Positions 36,094 to 48,865 are shown, counted from the first letter of the stretch. The stretch: 64,000 nucleotides of DNA from Gnetum montanum (GCA_015680685.1 MNCI01033354.1:538062-602061); one strand, 5' to 3'. A program made the numbers and translations. Notes: generated from the letters alone by a model not told the origin.

Positions 36094-37500
36094 TGATGAG
36101 CCAACTAAAGTTTGGTGCTAAATTACCTTAATAATTAACTTTGTTGTAAGATTGTCATCTCATCTATGACTAACCTATGAGTTGTATCCATGGAGGAATA
36201 GTTCAAAGTCAAAAAGATCATTAAGAAAAGTAACAATTAAAGTCAAATCCCACACTTACGATTATCACTCATAAGTAAAAACATAAATCTTCATCTTAAC
36301 TTCTAATCTTAAGTTGAAGAGCCAAAATTAATGATTAAATCAAATTAAAATCATAAATGCAAGCATAGATTATGAGGATTACAAGGGAGACTTCACGTAA
36401 TCTATGATTTTGCCTTATTTTTTTCCCAATGCAACAACCTCAACAACTTGATAGTGGACTCCAATGGTCTATAGTTGTCACAAGGCTCAATGAATCCTCA
36501 CTTAATAATTCCTCAAGGGAAATTGATTTCAACTTAATGTGGGTTATCTTGGGTATTAACTTTGGGTATTTCCCTCAGGTATTGAATACCCTGGATTCCC
36601 TTTGGATGCCCCCTTGGATGTCCCTTGGGTGCCCCGTCATTGGGTATGATGCTTTCCCTTTTATACTATAGGAGCTTACATTATAAATAGGAAAAATTAA
36701 CAAAATAGACATATCGATCTCCATCGAGTGAATCTATAAGGATTGATACTATTGTATCAAATTGTATTACACTAGTGATGTATTTTGATCATATATTTTG
36801 ATCATGCCCATAATATGGATCGATACCTCAATTCCCTAGATGATATAGTTTGCTTGTCTGATGTTATTGATCTGTATCATAGCTGCTATCTTTATTAATT
36901 CTTGATATGCATAGTAGCCTTAATATGGATAGATATCTACATTCTACAAAGTCTAGGTATCGATTTAAATTGACATTAGCTATGTAGATCAATATGGTTA
37001 CCTTTATAACATATCAGAATCCATGATGGTGATCTATATCTTATCAATATCTATTGATTCTGGCAATATTGTGTGATAAGAAAGACTTAATAAAGAAACT
37101 AGTACTTATTGATAGTTATTGCAAAAATCAATGATCTTCAATAAGGTAAAATAGAAAACAATAAAAAGTTAAGCCTTTAATGAGTTAAAATTTGAAACAA
37201 TTGGAGGCTCATTAAGGGGGTATACCAACGTAGTGTAAGTGGGTGACATAATTGTTTCTACCTTACCTTCTTTCTCCTCCTCTAGTGTAGCCACTACTAG
37301 CAAAGCCAACATAGTTGATTTTTGTTAACACAAAAAAAAAACTATTATATTTTTCAAGTGCAAGACATGCCCCTTGTCACTACAATTTGTAGTTGCAATT
37401 TACAACATTTTATAGCCATACCTCTTTTACATCTTGAACAATTCCACTTGCTATAATTTTAATTTAATTAATTAATTATACATTTCATTGAACCAAATTT
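36094..37500 (-). repeat. Possible LTR of a nested gypsy element (tentative)
   Basis: Begins TGATGAG, the same terminus as the LTR at 60397 and 19856, next to a primer-site-like sequence. 36540-36650 has clustered 'TTGGGTATT' and 'CCCTTGGATG' words, and 36690-37080 has repeated GATCGATA or GATAGATA motifs. The right boundary and a second copy were not found. Confidence 0.3.
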
Positions 37501-37530
37501 AAACCAATAACCATGTCTTTTAGCTAATTT

Positions 37531-38741
37531 TAGGATTGTTGAACTTATAAGGAGGGGGATGAATAAGTTTCCCAAATAAAAAATTCTTTGAAATAAAGCA
37601 CACACCAAATTTAACATGGCTACCCAACTTGGGTAGTCCACACTTGAAGGGTAGTTTGCAAGCACACCTATGGACTTTGTTGCTTTCAAATGTGGTTTGA
37701 AGGGTACCACACCCTATATAAGCTCTAAGCTTCACAATGAAGTGATTCAATGCTATGAATTCACTCAACCCCATAAGGTCTTCACAAGCTTAGAATATGT
37801 CTTCCAGGATCCCACAACCTTTACAACATGAGCTCTACATTGGAGTGTTGTGGCGCTCCACCAACACTCAATCCCTCAAGATCCTAGCAAGCTAAAGCAA
37901 GATGCCTTCCCACAAGAAGCACATTAATCTTGTAAGCGAGCCATAGAGAACAACAATCACAAGGAAAGAATGCAACTAAGTATGTTGATCCTTGCACTCT
38001 AAGGTATATCTTAATTTCACCAATTACAATAGATAAAATATTATACAATGAGGAACAAAAATTATTACAATAGATAGTATGTAATGCTTGCACTTTTAAG
38101 AATGAGAATGAAGTATTCTTATAGCCAATATGTTTTTGAAATCATCTCAAAATCCATGCAATGACTAGTTAATGGTCACTAGAGATGTCTTCTCCAAGGC
38201 TGAGACATCTTTTTATAATTGACCTTCATTCTAGAAAGATGTCTTCTTCTGATGAAAGATGGCTTTCTCTCCAAAAAGAAATCTTCTATTTTCCAAAGGC
38301 ATCTTTTCCTATGCTATCTTCAAATTTTCCAAGATGTCTCCCTTTTCTTGGAGACATCCTCACTTGATAGTAGACATTTGCTATTTCTAAAAGATGTCTT
38401 CTTTGAAATAATCCTTCAATTCTAAGGCTTCCCTTTTACCTCTAAGATAAGCTTTAAAGTCTTCATCCCTTGTCCAAGATCTTCAAAATATTGCATGTTC
38501 TCTTAATACCTTGTAGATTACCTTCTTCTTTGAGCTCTCCTTTTTTCTAAACTAGTTCATTCCTTGTCATCAATGTAGGCTTCATCTTGGTCTCTGAGAT
38601 CTTCATTTTGACATTGTTTTATAGGTGTCATCTCATCGTCTTCTTGTATTTTCAATGTACTTTCACCTACAATCACACAAACATTCTTGTACTCCATTTT
38701 TCTTAACATTTTGACATACTAAAAGGTTAACATAATCAACA
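37531..38741 (-). repeat. Reverse-oriented copia LTR nested in family A copy 2
   Basis: The reverse complement matches the copia LTR at 57432-58416. The 3' end block is 'TAGGATTG..ACTTATAAGGAGGGGGATGAATAAG' in pieces, and 37730-37930 in reverse matches 58010-58200 ('TTAATGTGCTTCTT', 'GGCATCTT', 'AAGGTTGTGGGATCCT'). The outer half (38180-38420) is packed with AGATGTCTTC or its complement GAGACATCT. Proposed ends are TA (decayed TG) at 37531 and CA at 38741. Flanks AATTT and ATCTT match at three of five positions. No coding part adjoins, so it is probably a solo LTR. Confidence 0.65.
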
Positions 38742-38819
38742 ATCTTGCCCCTTAACCTAACTGATATGGCATCCAACCAAGGTGTTGTGAGGGTTTATGA
38801 TCCAAAAGACATAGTTATG

Positions 38820-40800
38820 GCTAAATGTAGGTAATCACTTACGTTAAGAGGGTGAAGCCCAAATTTTATCATAATAAATGAAAAATATTACAACTTCTTT
38901 TGCACAAAAATCCAAGTTGGCCTCCTCATTTCAAGAATGGAGGCCAAGGCTAAATGTGAATATTAGTTAATTCACCGAAATGGGAAGGAGTACATACCCT
39001 CCCACTACCACAAAATTCCACTCAATGATACCCATACATGCATCCTATCACAATTGATTGAGATGGATGAGTAGAGTAAGAAGCTTAGTTCAGCAAGCCA
39101 ACACAAGAAGCATGATGAGTTCAAGGTTGAGCCTAAACCTTACAACTTTATAGGTAGCCTTTTCTAATAGTTGGCTTTCCACACCACTACACCTACCTCA
39201 ACCTTTCCTATCTCTTCTATTGGATAGGTGCCTTAACCATCATCTCCCATGTACCCTACCATGTTTGGGTTGACACCTATCATAACAGCCCATCAAGCAT
39301 AATATGTGCTCCAAACAACCTCATTGTCCTCCTCTATACCTTTCTCTATGTAGCCTTGGTCTGCACAACTATCACTAGTGGTCTTGACTAATGCTTACCC
39401 CTTCTCCATACTATTGGATCCCACAATAGGATCCTAAGTGATCCAAGGTTCACACACCATTTTTTCTGTTCATGTCTCAAATACTAGCACAAACATGATT
39501 TTCATTATTTAATCTCTCCATAGCAAGGATGACCTAGCATCTCCCTTATGTACCACAATGCATTATGAGGTTACAAGCCTCACAACTCATACCTTAGCTA
39601 TTTGTACAAACATAGTAACCCACTATGATGCCCCAAGGCCTAGATCAAGCCTTCCAAATGATCTAGGACCTTATAGAAGAGTTACTAAAGCTCAAGGCTT
39701 CAACAACCTAGATAGTAGAAATCATGAATTTGTATCAAGACAATCCTATTAGTCCTACTATCTCATAGATAAATCTCCCCTAGCATCCCCATACTTCAAT
39801 TCACTAAGTATAATGGTAAGGGTAATCCTAATGCCCATCTCATTATCTTCCATTATAAGTGCTTGTTAATACAAAACTGGCCATACATTTCTTATGTCTC
39901 TTGCTATGAAAGCCTTAAACTGGTACCATGCATTACCCAAAGGAACCATATGCTTACTTGAAGACTTAATATCATCTTTTGTTAATTATTTCAAGTATAA
40001 CATGAAACCCAACATGACTCTTAACCAACTAATGAAGGTTAAGGAGGGACCCCTTGAACCCATGCAAAAAATTATACAATGATGGAATGCTCTTCTCAAT
40101 GCGATTTCAGAACCTATAGCTAAGACCCACCTTCTCACTATATTCAAGGGAATGATTAATTAATTTATTAAATCTAAGCTTTACTATCTAGACTTGTGGT
40201 TACTCAGCCAAGCCTTTTCATCAACCAAGAACATAGAGGATTCACTGAGGCCATTCATGACCCTACATACATGGCATATAAGAATCAACATACACAGAAG
40301 GATAACTAGAAGAGGAGGTAGAACAACATAGCCATGGACACTATGGCCAAAGAAAACAAGACAACACAAGGGCCTAAAATAAACCAACCTAAGGCCCCTA
40401 CCAAAAAGAACCAATCATCAACTTCTAGGGCCTCTACATCAAACAACTCAAGACCTAACTTCAAACAAAATGACTATTCAAAGTACACTAGGTTACCTCC
40501 AAAACCATTAGAACTCCTTAATCAGTTGTTAAAGAGTGAAAGAATTCAATATAATAAAATGAAAGAAAATGCCCATAAGAGGCATGAAAACTTATGCAAA
40601 ATAGCCAAATACCCCACTCTTGCAACCAAGGATGACCCACTAGTGCCTAACTACTTCAAACTTGATCATTGTTGCCACTAACATCAAGTGTCATGTCATG
40701 ATACTGACTTTTGCTTAGCTTTAAAGGATGAATTGCACAAGATGATAGATAAGGATGAGCTGGTGCTTGATGCATCTAACTAAGTTAGGCCATAGAACAA
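38820..40800 (+). pseudogene. gag: Decayed Tat-like gag of family A copy 2
   Basis: The capsid domain is recognisable around 39780-40100: 'KYNGKGNPNAHLI' then, in another frame, 'SLAMKALNWYHALPKGTICL', 'LISSFVNYFKYNM' and 'LNQLMKVKEGPLEPMQ'. This is the Retrotrans_gag pattern (LEWY..LP..SI..F..L...F...F). Then comes a Lys/Asn/Ser-rich linker (open 40334-40681), and near 40640-40740 'NYFKLDHCCH' and 'CHDTDFCLALKDELHKMID', the Cys/His block preceding protease in Tat gag. A Pro/Thr-rich spacer follows to 41480. Stops are mostly TAG. The 38820-39700 portion is Pro/Thr/Tyr-rich, poorly conserved N-terminal sequence. Confidence 0.7.
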
Positions 40801-41485
40801 ATCCATGGAGGTCTACAAAGATCCATTGAATGCCAATAATAGTCCATATACCATAGCAGGATTCAATGTGAAAAATGATCCAAGACCTACATAGGAGACA
40901 TTTGTGATTTAGGTACCTCCATGCAACGAAAGGGGTCCTTCAACTTTAACTAGTTCAAGAACCCCCTTTGTTGTAAGGATACCATCACCAATGCCTTCCA
41001 AGGAGCCAATCATGATTAGAGTGCCCCCTTCCATTGCAACAAAACCTATAGTTACAACTGAACAACATCCTCCTATGGTGGCCAATACAATGACTTCCTT
41101 CTAATAAAATAACAACAATAAGGAATCACCAACAAAATATTGTAAGAAGCCTACATTTAAGCCTATGAACAAACATAACAAGCAAACCAAGGCATGGAAG
41201 GAGGTGGACCCACCAAAGTCCACTCCTATTTCATCCATCCCCATGAGCTCTAATGCTTAGGCCACCTCAACCAATCAACCATGGGAGGATTCCAGGCCAT
41301 AAGGTAAGGGGAAAGAGACCAAACTACAATAGTTAAAACATGAAGTTCGCATCCTAGGATGCATAGAAAAATTTAAATCCAACAAGAACAGAAAAATAAC
41401 AACCAATGAGAAGAACTTTCTCAATGTAATGGAACAAGTCAAATAGTCACTAAAACAATAGAATACTTTCCTTTCCCTATATGAC

Positions 41486-42200
41486 TTGGTAGTGAATTTG
41501 ACTATGCATCATGAAGCATTAGTAAAAATGTTGATCTTAATTCCTATTAGTAAGGTTATCCTCACTAGTGAAAAGTTCAACCATGCAGTGATGTTACCAC
41601 CTTTACCAAAGGAAGAAATGAAGTTAATAGCACTAGTGTTTCATGAAAAAAAAGGTCAAAATCAACCCCTAAGATGGCAAGACAACCAAGGCCTCCCTCA
41701 CCATAAGGATGAGGCAATACAAAATGCATAGGATGCACATTGATGATGGAGCAACAACTAATGTCATACCTTATACCATTGTCAAATGTTTAGGCCTAAT
41801 AGAGCATATGCAATATACCTTAACTTCTACCCTTAAATCCTTCAATGGATCTCAAGTTGATATAAAATGCTCTATTTCTTTAAACGTTTTGGTAGGAACA
41901 CAATTCCCCATGATAGCTAACTTCTTGATGTTGGAAGACATACGAGGATTCAACCTCATCTTGGGAGGCCTTAGCTAGCATAATTACAAGTTGTTTCCTC
42001 ATCCATTGATCAAGAAATTCACTTGAGTTATGAGGGAGGTAAAATAATTATCCATAATGAAAGTGTAGTTCCTTTGCTGGTTAAGAAGCTAGGAGGGTAG
42101 AAGAGTCCAAAATTAACAATAATGAAACCATGGATGTACCAGGGGAAGAACTCCCCTTCAACCTAGTTACAAAGGAGATAGGAAATACAAAATCATGTAG
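41486..42200 (+). pseudogene. Decayed aspartic protease of family A copy 2
   Basis: Open stretches 41486-41731 and 41709-41978 overlap in different frames. The first has 'PPLPKEEMKLIALVFHEKKG'. The second has 'MHIDDGATTNVIPYTIVKCL', where the retropepsin active site of this clade reads V-D-(D/G)-G-(A/S); here it is IDDGA near 41739-41753. 'LKSFNGSQVDIKCSISLNV' and 'FLMLEDIRGFNLILGGLS' follow, the latter being the usual 'YN.LLGRPW' block with its end changed. Protein-like sequence fades by 42200, exactly where RT should begin. No RT is found on either side of the minisatellite. Confidence 0.7.
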
Positions 42201-42540
42201 CATAGACCATAAATCATTCTTAATCTTTCAAATATTATAAAATGCTTTCACAATTAATGTATGTTTCCAATTTGCTTCCCCTATACTCGTAACCATGTTT
42301 CCTTATTTATTACTTTCCTAGGCTAGTTTAAACATTATTTGAATATACCTCTTTATGTTACTTTGTTTTACCTTATTTTGACATTATTTTGCATGTAGCC
42401 TAGAGTTTATTCTTATTTACAGTTTAGCTTTTTATGTCTTGTTAATTTTAGAAAATAAAACATAAAAAATACCATAAAAGCTTTGAAACCTAAAAAATTC
42501 ATAAAAATTTTAAAACACAACCAATAAAAATTCCCTTTTC
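42201..42540. other. T-rich spacer between protease and minisatellite
   Basis: No coding signal. It contains 'ttaccttattttgacattattttgcatgtagcct'-like wording in pieces that also occur at 5.3-5.7 kb. It could be the scar of a pol deletion or an original non-coding link in a pol-less element. Confidence 0.35.
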
Positions 42541-42559
42541 AATGCGTATAGCCTATTAA

Positions 42560-42935
42560 GCCCTAAAACTAGTAACAATAAGATCCATCATGACCTAAAA
42601 CCAAACAAATGCATGACCTACCATGGCTTACAACTGAAAAAATCATAAGGCTCACCATGGCCTAAAACTAGCAAAAAACATGGTCTACCATGGCCTAAAA
42701 CTAGCAAAATCATGAGGCCCACCATCACCTAAAATTGGAAAAATGCATGGCCCACCATGGCCTAAAATTGACAAAATTATGAGGCTTGCCATGGCCTAAA
42801 ACTAAAAGAATGCATGGTCCACGATGGCCTCAAAATGGCAAAAATGTAAGCCATGCCTTGACCTAAAATTAGCAAAAAGTATGTACATGGCCTAAAATTG
42901 GTAAAACGTGTGGCCTGCCATGGCCTAAAGCTAAC
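42560..42935. repeat. 33/34-bp minisatellite, eleven units
   Basis: The core CCATGGCCTAAAACTAGCAAA recurs (in variant form) with starts near 42589, 42623, 42656, 42690, 42724, 42757, 42790, 42823, 42857, 42887 and 42920, that is every 33-34 bases. Two related units follow the integrase of copy 1 at 9258-9306. Each unit starts with 'CATGR(T/C)CYACC'. Non-coding. Confidence 0.85.
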
Positions 42936-43265
42936 CAAACTCTTATAACCCATTATAACCAATTATAATTGCATGAGTTAATCACCGTAGCCTTATACCA
43001 TGAGTAAAAGCATAAAAACATATAACATGCATAAAACTATAAATACTAAAATGTATAAATAAAATTGAAGTTTAAAAATAATAATAGTCAAAATATCTAT
43101 AACATAATATCCAAGGTCACATTGTGTGAAAAAAAGTTAAACGATGCATAAAATAATAAACTGTCTCTCAACAACCAAAGGCTAACACTAGCCATAATGT
43201 CATAATGTCAACATCATAATAACAACATCAACAACAATAAATATAGTCAAAGAAATTAATCAACT
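42936..43265. other. AT-rich spacer before the antisense ORF
   Basis: A/T-rich sequence with 'aacaacatcaacaacaat' type repeats near 43205-43250. No coding or boundary signal. Confidence 0.3.
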
Positions 43266-46200
43266 AATGGTACTAAGGTGCAGCTAGAGGTGACTGGGAA
43301 GTTGCTTCAACATTGTCACCATGGAGGCTATCAGTGTCACTTAATACTTGTACCATAATAACATAAGTTTAATTAATAATCAATATAACATGAAACCAAA
43401 TTAAATTAAATTAAATTAAAAATAAAGCATTCTAAAAAAAAATAAATAAGCAAACCTAGGAGGGCTTGAGTGAAACATTCTCTATGGGAAAGCTTTGAAG
43501 GCCAATCTCTAGATGACGGATGATTTGATCTTCAGTCATATTGGCCCAGTTCACCTCATTGAGATTAACACCTATTAGGATGTTTCTCTCATCAATCTTG
43601 GTTCATGTATATGGATCTCACAAAATTATAATGGTAGTCACCTCCCTAGAAGTAGTAGCAACCTAATGAGTTGGGAAATCAACCACCTTTAGAGAGCCTT
43701 CAAATAATTTGAAGATGCTCTCTACTTGAATTTTCTTCATCAATAGCTCCAACTTGCATTGTTCAATGGACTCCTCCTACAACCACTTAAGGTAGACCTC
43801 AAGTTCTACCTTATACCTTCTTTTAGTGGTATTTCTATGCTTAGCCCCACTCAAGGACCCAAGTATAGTAGTCTCTCCACTCTTGGGCCTTGTGAGCTAG
43901 CAAGTCCATCTGCAACCTCTCCTCTGTGATGTCCCTGGAAAGGGCAACCTTGTCATGAATAGCATTCTAATATCATGCCCACATGATCTCCTTGTATCAT
44001 AATGAGTCCCTATTACCAACTTGGACTTTCATAAAGTTCTTATGATCTTGGAGATCCTTAATCACCTAAGCCTGCCTCTTAGTCTCTTTTTCCAATGTAA
44101 TAACTATTCCTATTGGAACTGATTTGAACATTGACATTTTCATGATGTTTTAGCACATGAAAGTGCACAATCAATGGAACCTTCATATAACTCTTGTGGA
44201 ACATTATCCACTTTGGATGGCAAGGCATGCAAGGCATCTATCTTCCTGGCATGGTTGGAATCCCATCCAAACATAGACATCGCAAGTAGTATAACAACAA
44301 AGCATATAAATAAACATAATATACAACAAGAATAACCAAAAACATCTAAAACCATTAAGACCATAAAATCCATGAACAAAAAAAATTCCTAAACAATGTA
44401 AAACCCATCAAAGGGAAAGTAAAGTAAGGTTCTTACTAACATCGAGAGAAATCTATTGTAACCAATTGATCATGTCTTTGGCCATCCTATGCATGAACTC
44501 TATTTTGTCAGGAACCTCAAGCCAAGGTTTCATGAAAAACATGAAGGATGAAGCACCTACTTGAGGTTGAGGAGCTACAACAAACATGACCATAGTTTAA
44601 TGATTAAAACCAAGTTCAAATGTAAAACTACAAAATGTAACATATAAAGAAAAATTCATAAATACCTAGAACATCATTTGAGATGATAGCAAGGGGTATC
44701 AAAATCATGCAATGCAGCATTACATAACCCCTCATCCTTATGCCATTGTAGAAACTCCTCCTCTATGGACTTTTGCTTTGCTTCTTCTACTATTGCTTAG
44801 GTTGCCAGTTCTTGTTGCTTGCCTACAAGAACAATGAAGAAAAAACAAAAAACAACTTAGCATAATTTGCCTAAAACAAAATAACTATGTAGCCAATAAC
44901 ATAAAGTATAAATACAAAATAACTTAAAGATAGAAAAAATAGAACATACCTATAACTATCTCATGCGCTTGGCCAAGTTTGAAAACAAGTCTCCTCTTCG
45001 AAGGCAACTCAATAACTAGTGTTGTCTCCTCAATGATAGGCCTCTTTAACTTTTCTTTAGCTACCCCATCAACTTCAGCACATATTTTCACATTCCCTTG
45101 CACAACTTGGGGTTCAATCCCCATGTTATTAGGGGAAGGATGATTTAGGTCACTAAAATATTTAGTTGTCATAGACAAAAATTCTCCAACATCCTCTAGT
45201 GGATTCTAAGCTTGCATGATTGGGAAACCATGCTTGACCCAAGGCATATAGAGTTGGGATGGATCTTGACTTACCCACTATCCATTCCTCCTCACCACTA
45301 GGAACTCCACAAATCTCTTCAGATATGACACAAAGAATGTATAGTGCATGTGACATCTTCAATTTTTTTTTTTGGATTTTTCCTCATAGCCCAGAGACCA
45401 AATGAGTAGCCTAGTTAAATTAAGCATCTTCAGTAAAGATCCTTTTCGTGATCCATGCCTTCTCAATGCCAATGATCTTCTTCTACGATAATGGCTTTGG
45501 AAAGGTGTAGGAGCAAAATGATGGATGCTCCTCCTTTGCCTCTAGGTCCTAGAAATATGCAAGAGAAAATTTGAAGTGACAACGATGAGCATTTGATGAT
45601 TCTTCCACCTTGTCCTAGTGGCCCACCACCTTCACTAGGTTGGTGGCAACTTTCATCCCTTGACCAAGGATACCAAAGAGGTCACAAAAGGTAGCCTCAT
45701 TGATGGTTGAAGTGATAGGCACACCATGGGCTTGATTGATGAACATTTTCACTCTGTTTAAGGAGTTGATGACATTCACCATATCAAGTGTAGGGATGGT
45801 TAGGCTAGGGACCATGAAAAGATTAAGAAAACTAGCATTAGTGATTTTTTCTTGGATGTTTCTGGGCGCTTGACTAGCCAACTACTGTTGCATTGAATCC
45901 ATCTCACCAAACTTGAGGATAAGGATCTCCTCAAAGAATCCTAATGTGATCAAGGTGCTGGTAGAGAAGGAGGTAGCACCTACAACATGACAAAAGGCCA
46001 ATTAGCTTAGGCATATGTACATCACATAAAACAAAAATATAAGAAGTATAACCAATTAAAACCAAATCTAGAGTCATACCAACAAAATCATTTAAACACT
46101 TAAAGCCTAAGTAGCCTACAACTATGTGACCATGAAAACTTTGAAAGTATAAAAAATAAAATATAATACAAAAAAATAAAAATACTTACCTTGCCTACTA

Positions 46201-47060
46201 GATGAAGGTAGCATGGGAACCCCAAGGGATATATGTGAGCATGTGCCCAAATCGGGAATTCCCCCCCAACTATGGACTATCCCATTTGCCAAGAACCTTC
46301 GATAAGCTTGGGAATAGTGTGTGGTAACTAACAAAGTCATCTTTGAGTTGCTCCATCATGTTGGGCCTCATCACTTGGCCTTTGGTAAATATCCCTAGTG
46401 TTGTTTTGGTTAAAGACAAGAGTTGGTCACTCTTGATCAACCCATGATCATCCACCTTGTACCTAAAAGCATGTCAACCAAAAAAAATAATTAAGTCAAA
46501 ATAGCCTAAGAAAACCAAAATAAACCAACAAAAATAAAATTTTAACTCTTACACTTACCCCTCTAAATGGTACATAGTGCAATGGAGGATTGTGAAATAA
46601 CATGTTGGCATGGTGAACAACAAGCAATGTGTTATTAGCATTATACTAGAAGAACTCAAGCATGTCCCAAATCTTGGACAAGTGATGAGTTTCCATAGTA
46701 TACTTGTTATCATGTTGCTCACCCTCAAGATAGGTATCAAGATCATCAACAACAAACTTGACAATCATATATGTAAAGTGGGATAGTAAGGTCTTCATGA
46801 TTATCATTACTCTCTTTGAAGCCAAGTGTGACCACACCATCACACTGAAGTTTTGGAGCAAGTAGGCTAGGAATTATTTTCCCTTGGCTGAAACCACAAG
46901 GAGCCATGCTCCAAGACCATGTCTATAGGTGGGATACTAGGCCCTAGTATGTGGATGTAGTAGAGGAGTCCTACCAGCTCAATGACCACTAGGATGGGTT
47001 TTAGGAAAGCACTGCATGGTACAACAACAATAGCTAATAGAACCATGAATAACCACAACC
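43266..47060 (-). pseudogene. Antisense ORF region of family A copy 2
   Basis: Coding character is on the minus strand although the element reads on the +. Going left from 46861: 'KFVVDDLDTYLEGEQHDNKY', 'THHLSKIWDMLEFF' and 'NMLFHNPPLHYVPFRG', then 46455-46270 'DDHGLIKSDQLLSLTKTTLG', and 45881-45615 an 88-residue open stretch ('MVNVINSLNRVKMFINQAHG', 'DLFGILGQGMKVATNLVKVV'). Next are 45178-44924 ('EKLKRPIIEETTLVIELPSK'), about 43960 'EERLQMDLLAHKAQEWRDY', and a C-terminus near 43330 'QVLSDTDSLHGDNVEATSQS'. AT-rich gaps between the blocks look like introns or insertions. No family is recognised. Such antisense ORFs between pol and the 3' LTR are known in Tat elements. The blocks are separated by many stops. 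Confidence 0.5.
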
Positions 47061-48865
47061 AAAAATGAATAAATACTAAAAAAATAAAAATTAATATGAT
47101 GTCATTGTCAACATTTTCATTTAATACAAGTTACTAAATTTAGAGTCTTTAACACTTAGGACTAGAACAATGTAGTAACCAAAATTATGAACAATTTGCA
47201 TATAACAATTAGATATAACCAAGTGGCCTACTAGCAACTGATAGTAGTTTTATGGTGAAATATGCATAAAAAATCATAAAACATTTATGTAGAAACATTG
47301 AAGCCATGATAGCTTGTACCTAAGGTCACAAAATCCCAACTTTAACTTTGCAAAATTTTTACTAAAAAATCCTAGTTAACAATGAAACTAACTATAGTAA
47401 AAACTCTAGGGGGCTAGTTAAATTTTTTTTAAAATTCAAGTGACTATTGAAAATAGAAATAAAAAATGTAGATAACCTTAGGACGTTTTCATTTTGAACA
47501 AAAAATATAAGAACCACGTCAAGTCTACCTATACAACCAAGGAGGTTTGTAGTTTTAACAATCAAAACTGCAACTGTACAAGGCAGTTTGCACATGAATT
47601 GAAATGACAAATTAGAACTAAATTTTTTTCTAAGTTTAGGGACTGTATATACATAAACTTCAATAAAATTTGACATCTATGCTATAGGCTCAAGCCTAGA
47701 AAAAATGTGCATAGGAACCTAAAACCTTAACAAAATTCCACAAAAAATTGCATGAAAATCTAGGACTATAGAAAGTAGCTACAGTAAATCATTGATAACA
47801 AATATGAAAAAAAATTCAAAACTATTAGAATCAAAGCTAAACCCTTCCTAACACCTTTGAACATTTCCATCAACCTGAGACATTGGCTAAAAATTTTTCT
47901 AAGTCTTAACATCACCCATCTTCACAAAGGTAAAATAATGAAAACCCAAAATTTCATTGTATACTGTAAACAATTAACCATGGATCAAAATTCAATGATT
48001 CCATAGCTAATTGAACTAGTAAACAAAAAACAAGAAACCCATAACCTAAAAAAATTGTTAGCCATTTTTATGTAAAAAATTGGAAAAGTGACATGAAAAA
48101 TAGAAAAAAATTGAAAACCCTTGTGAACTAACTTATGAAAAAATTCACGGAAAATTCATGTAAGTCAAAATCTAGTGGTTCAACCACTGCTGTGACTGTT
48201 AAACAACATATTACAACCTTATGACATCAAAAACTGAAAAATCCTAGCCATTTTCTTAAGAAAAAATAGAAAAGGGGTGTTTCCTTTTTAGGAAAAACAG
48301 GAAAAACTATGTGAAACAAGGCCAAATAAAATTTATAACTTAACATAAGTTGATATAAAAGCAAAAAAAATGTTGTAGCCATGGAAGCATGACCTAGATC
48401 TAGCATATGAGTTTCATGAAAATTAATTTCATGCCATACACAAGCCTACATGAACTAAAATGCCTAAGTTACAAGCAGGAAAACTAAAAAATTCATAAAT
48501 AAAAACAACCAAGAATTATGTACTTGGTGATTATGGAGGAAGATCCTTTCCCTAGTATAGTTCATGTTAGGTTTGAAAGCCCCTTAACTGCAACATCAAT
48601 ATCCTCCAAGGTAGGATTCTTTCTTATGAAAGCCTTCCTCTTCGATATCTTGAAGCAATAGCATAGAAAACCTCTAAATTCTTCAAATCCTAAGTACCCA
48701 TGCTACTTCTTAAGGGAGAATAATCAAGCAGCACTAAGAATTAGGAATTGACAAAATAGAGGAAAAAATTTCTACAAGATCTCTCAACCAATGCTACACT
48801 TATGTGCATCCTTCCAAAACCCCTTTCCCAACGCACTTACTTATCTCATAGTGAGTTGATAGTAC
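47061..48865. other. AT-rich non-coding interior of family A copy 2
   Basis: A-rich sequence ('aaaaattcata', 'ttagccatttt' words) without domains. It precedes the ~189-bp array just as 1-1869 precedes the first array. The open stretch 47676-47392 on the minus strand has no recognisable feature. Confidence 0.35.

Noticed and set aside
37468-38425. Overlapping frames of 60-84 codons on both strands
   Set aside because: They fall within a copia LTR and consist of its repeated motifs translated in several frames.
42777-42962. Open frame with 'FRPWQA' repeats on the minus strand
   Set aside because: The repetition is the 33/34-bp minisatellite read in a frame that happens to be open; no protein family fits.
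47392-47676. 94-codon minus-strand frame
   Set aside because: Its composition follows the A/T-rich background, with no domain or conservation, in a region otherwise without coding signal.
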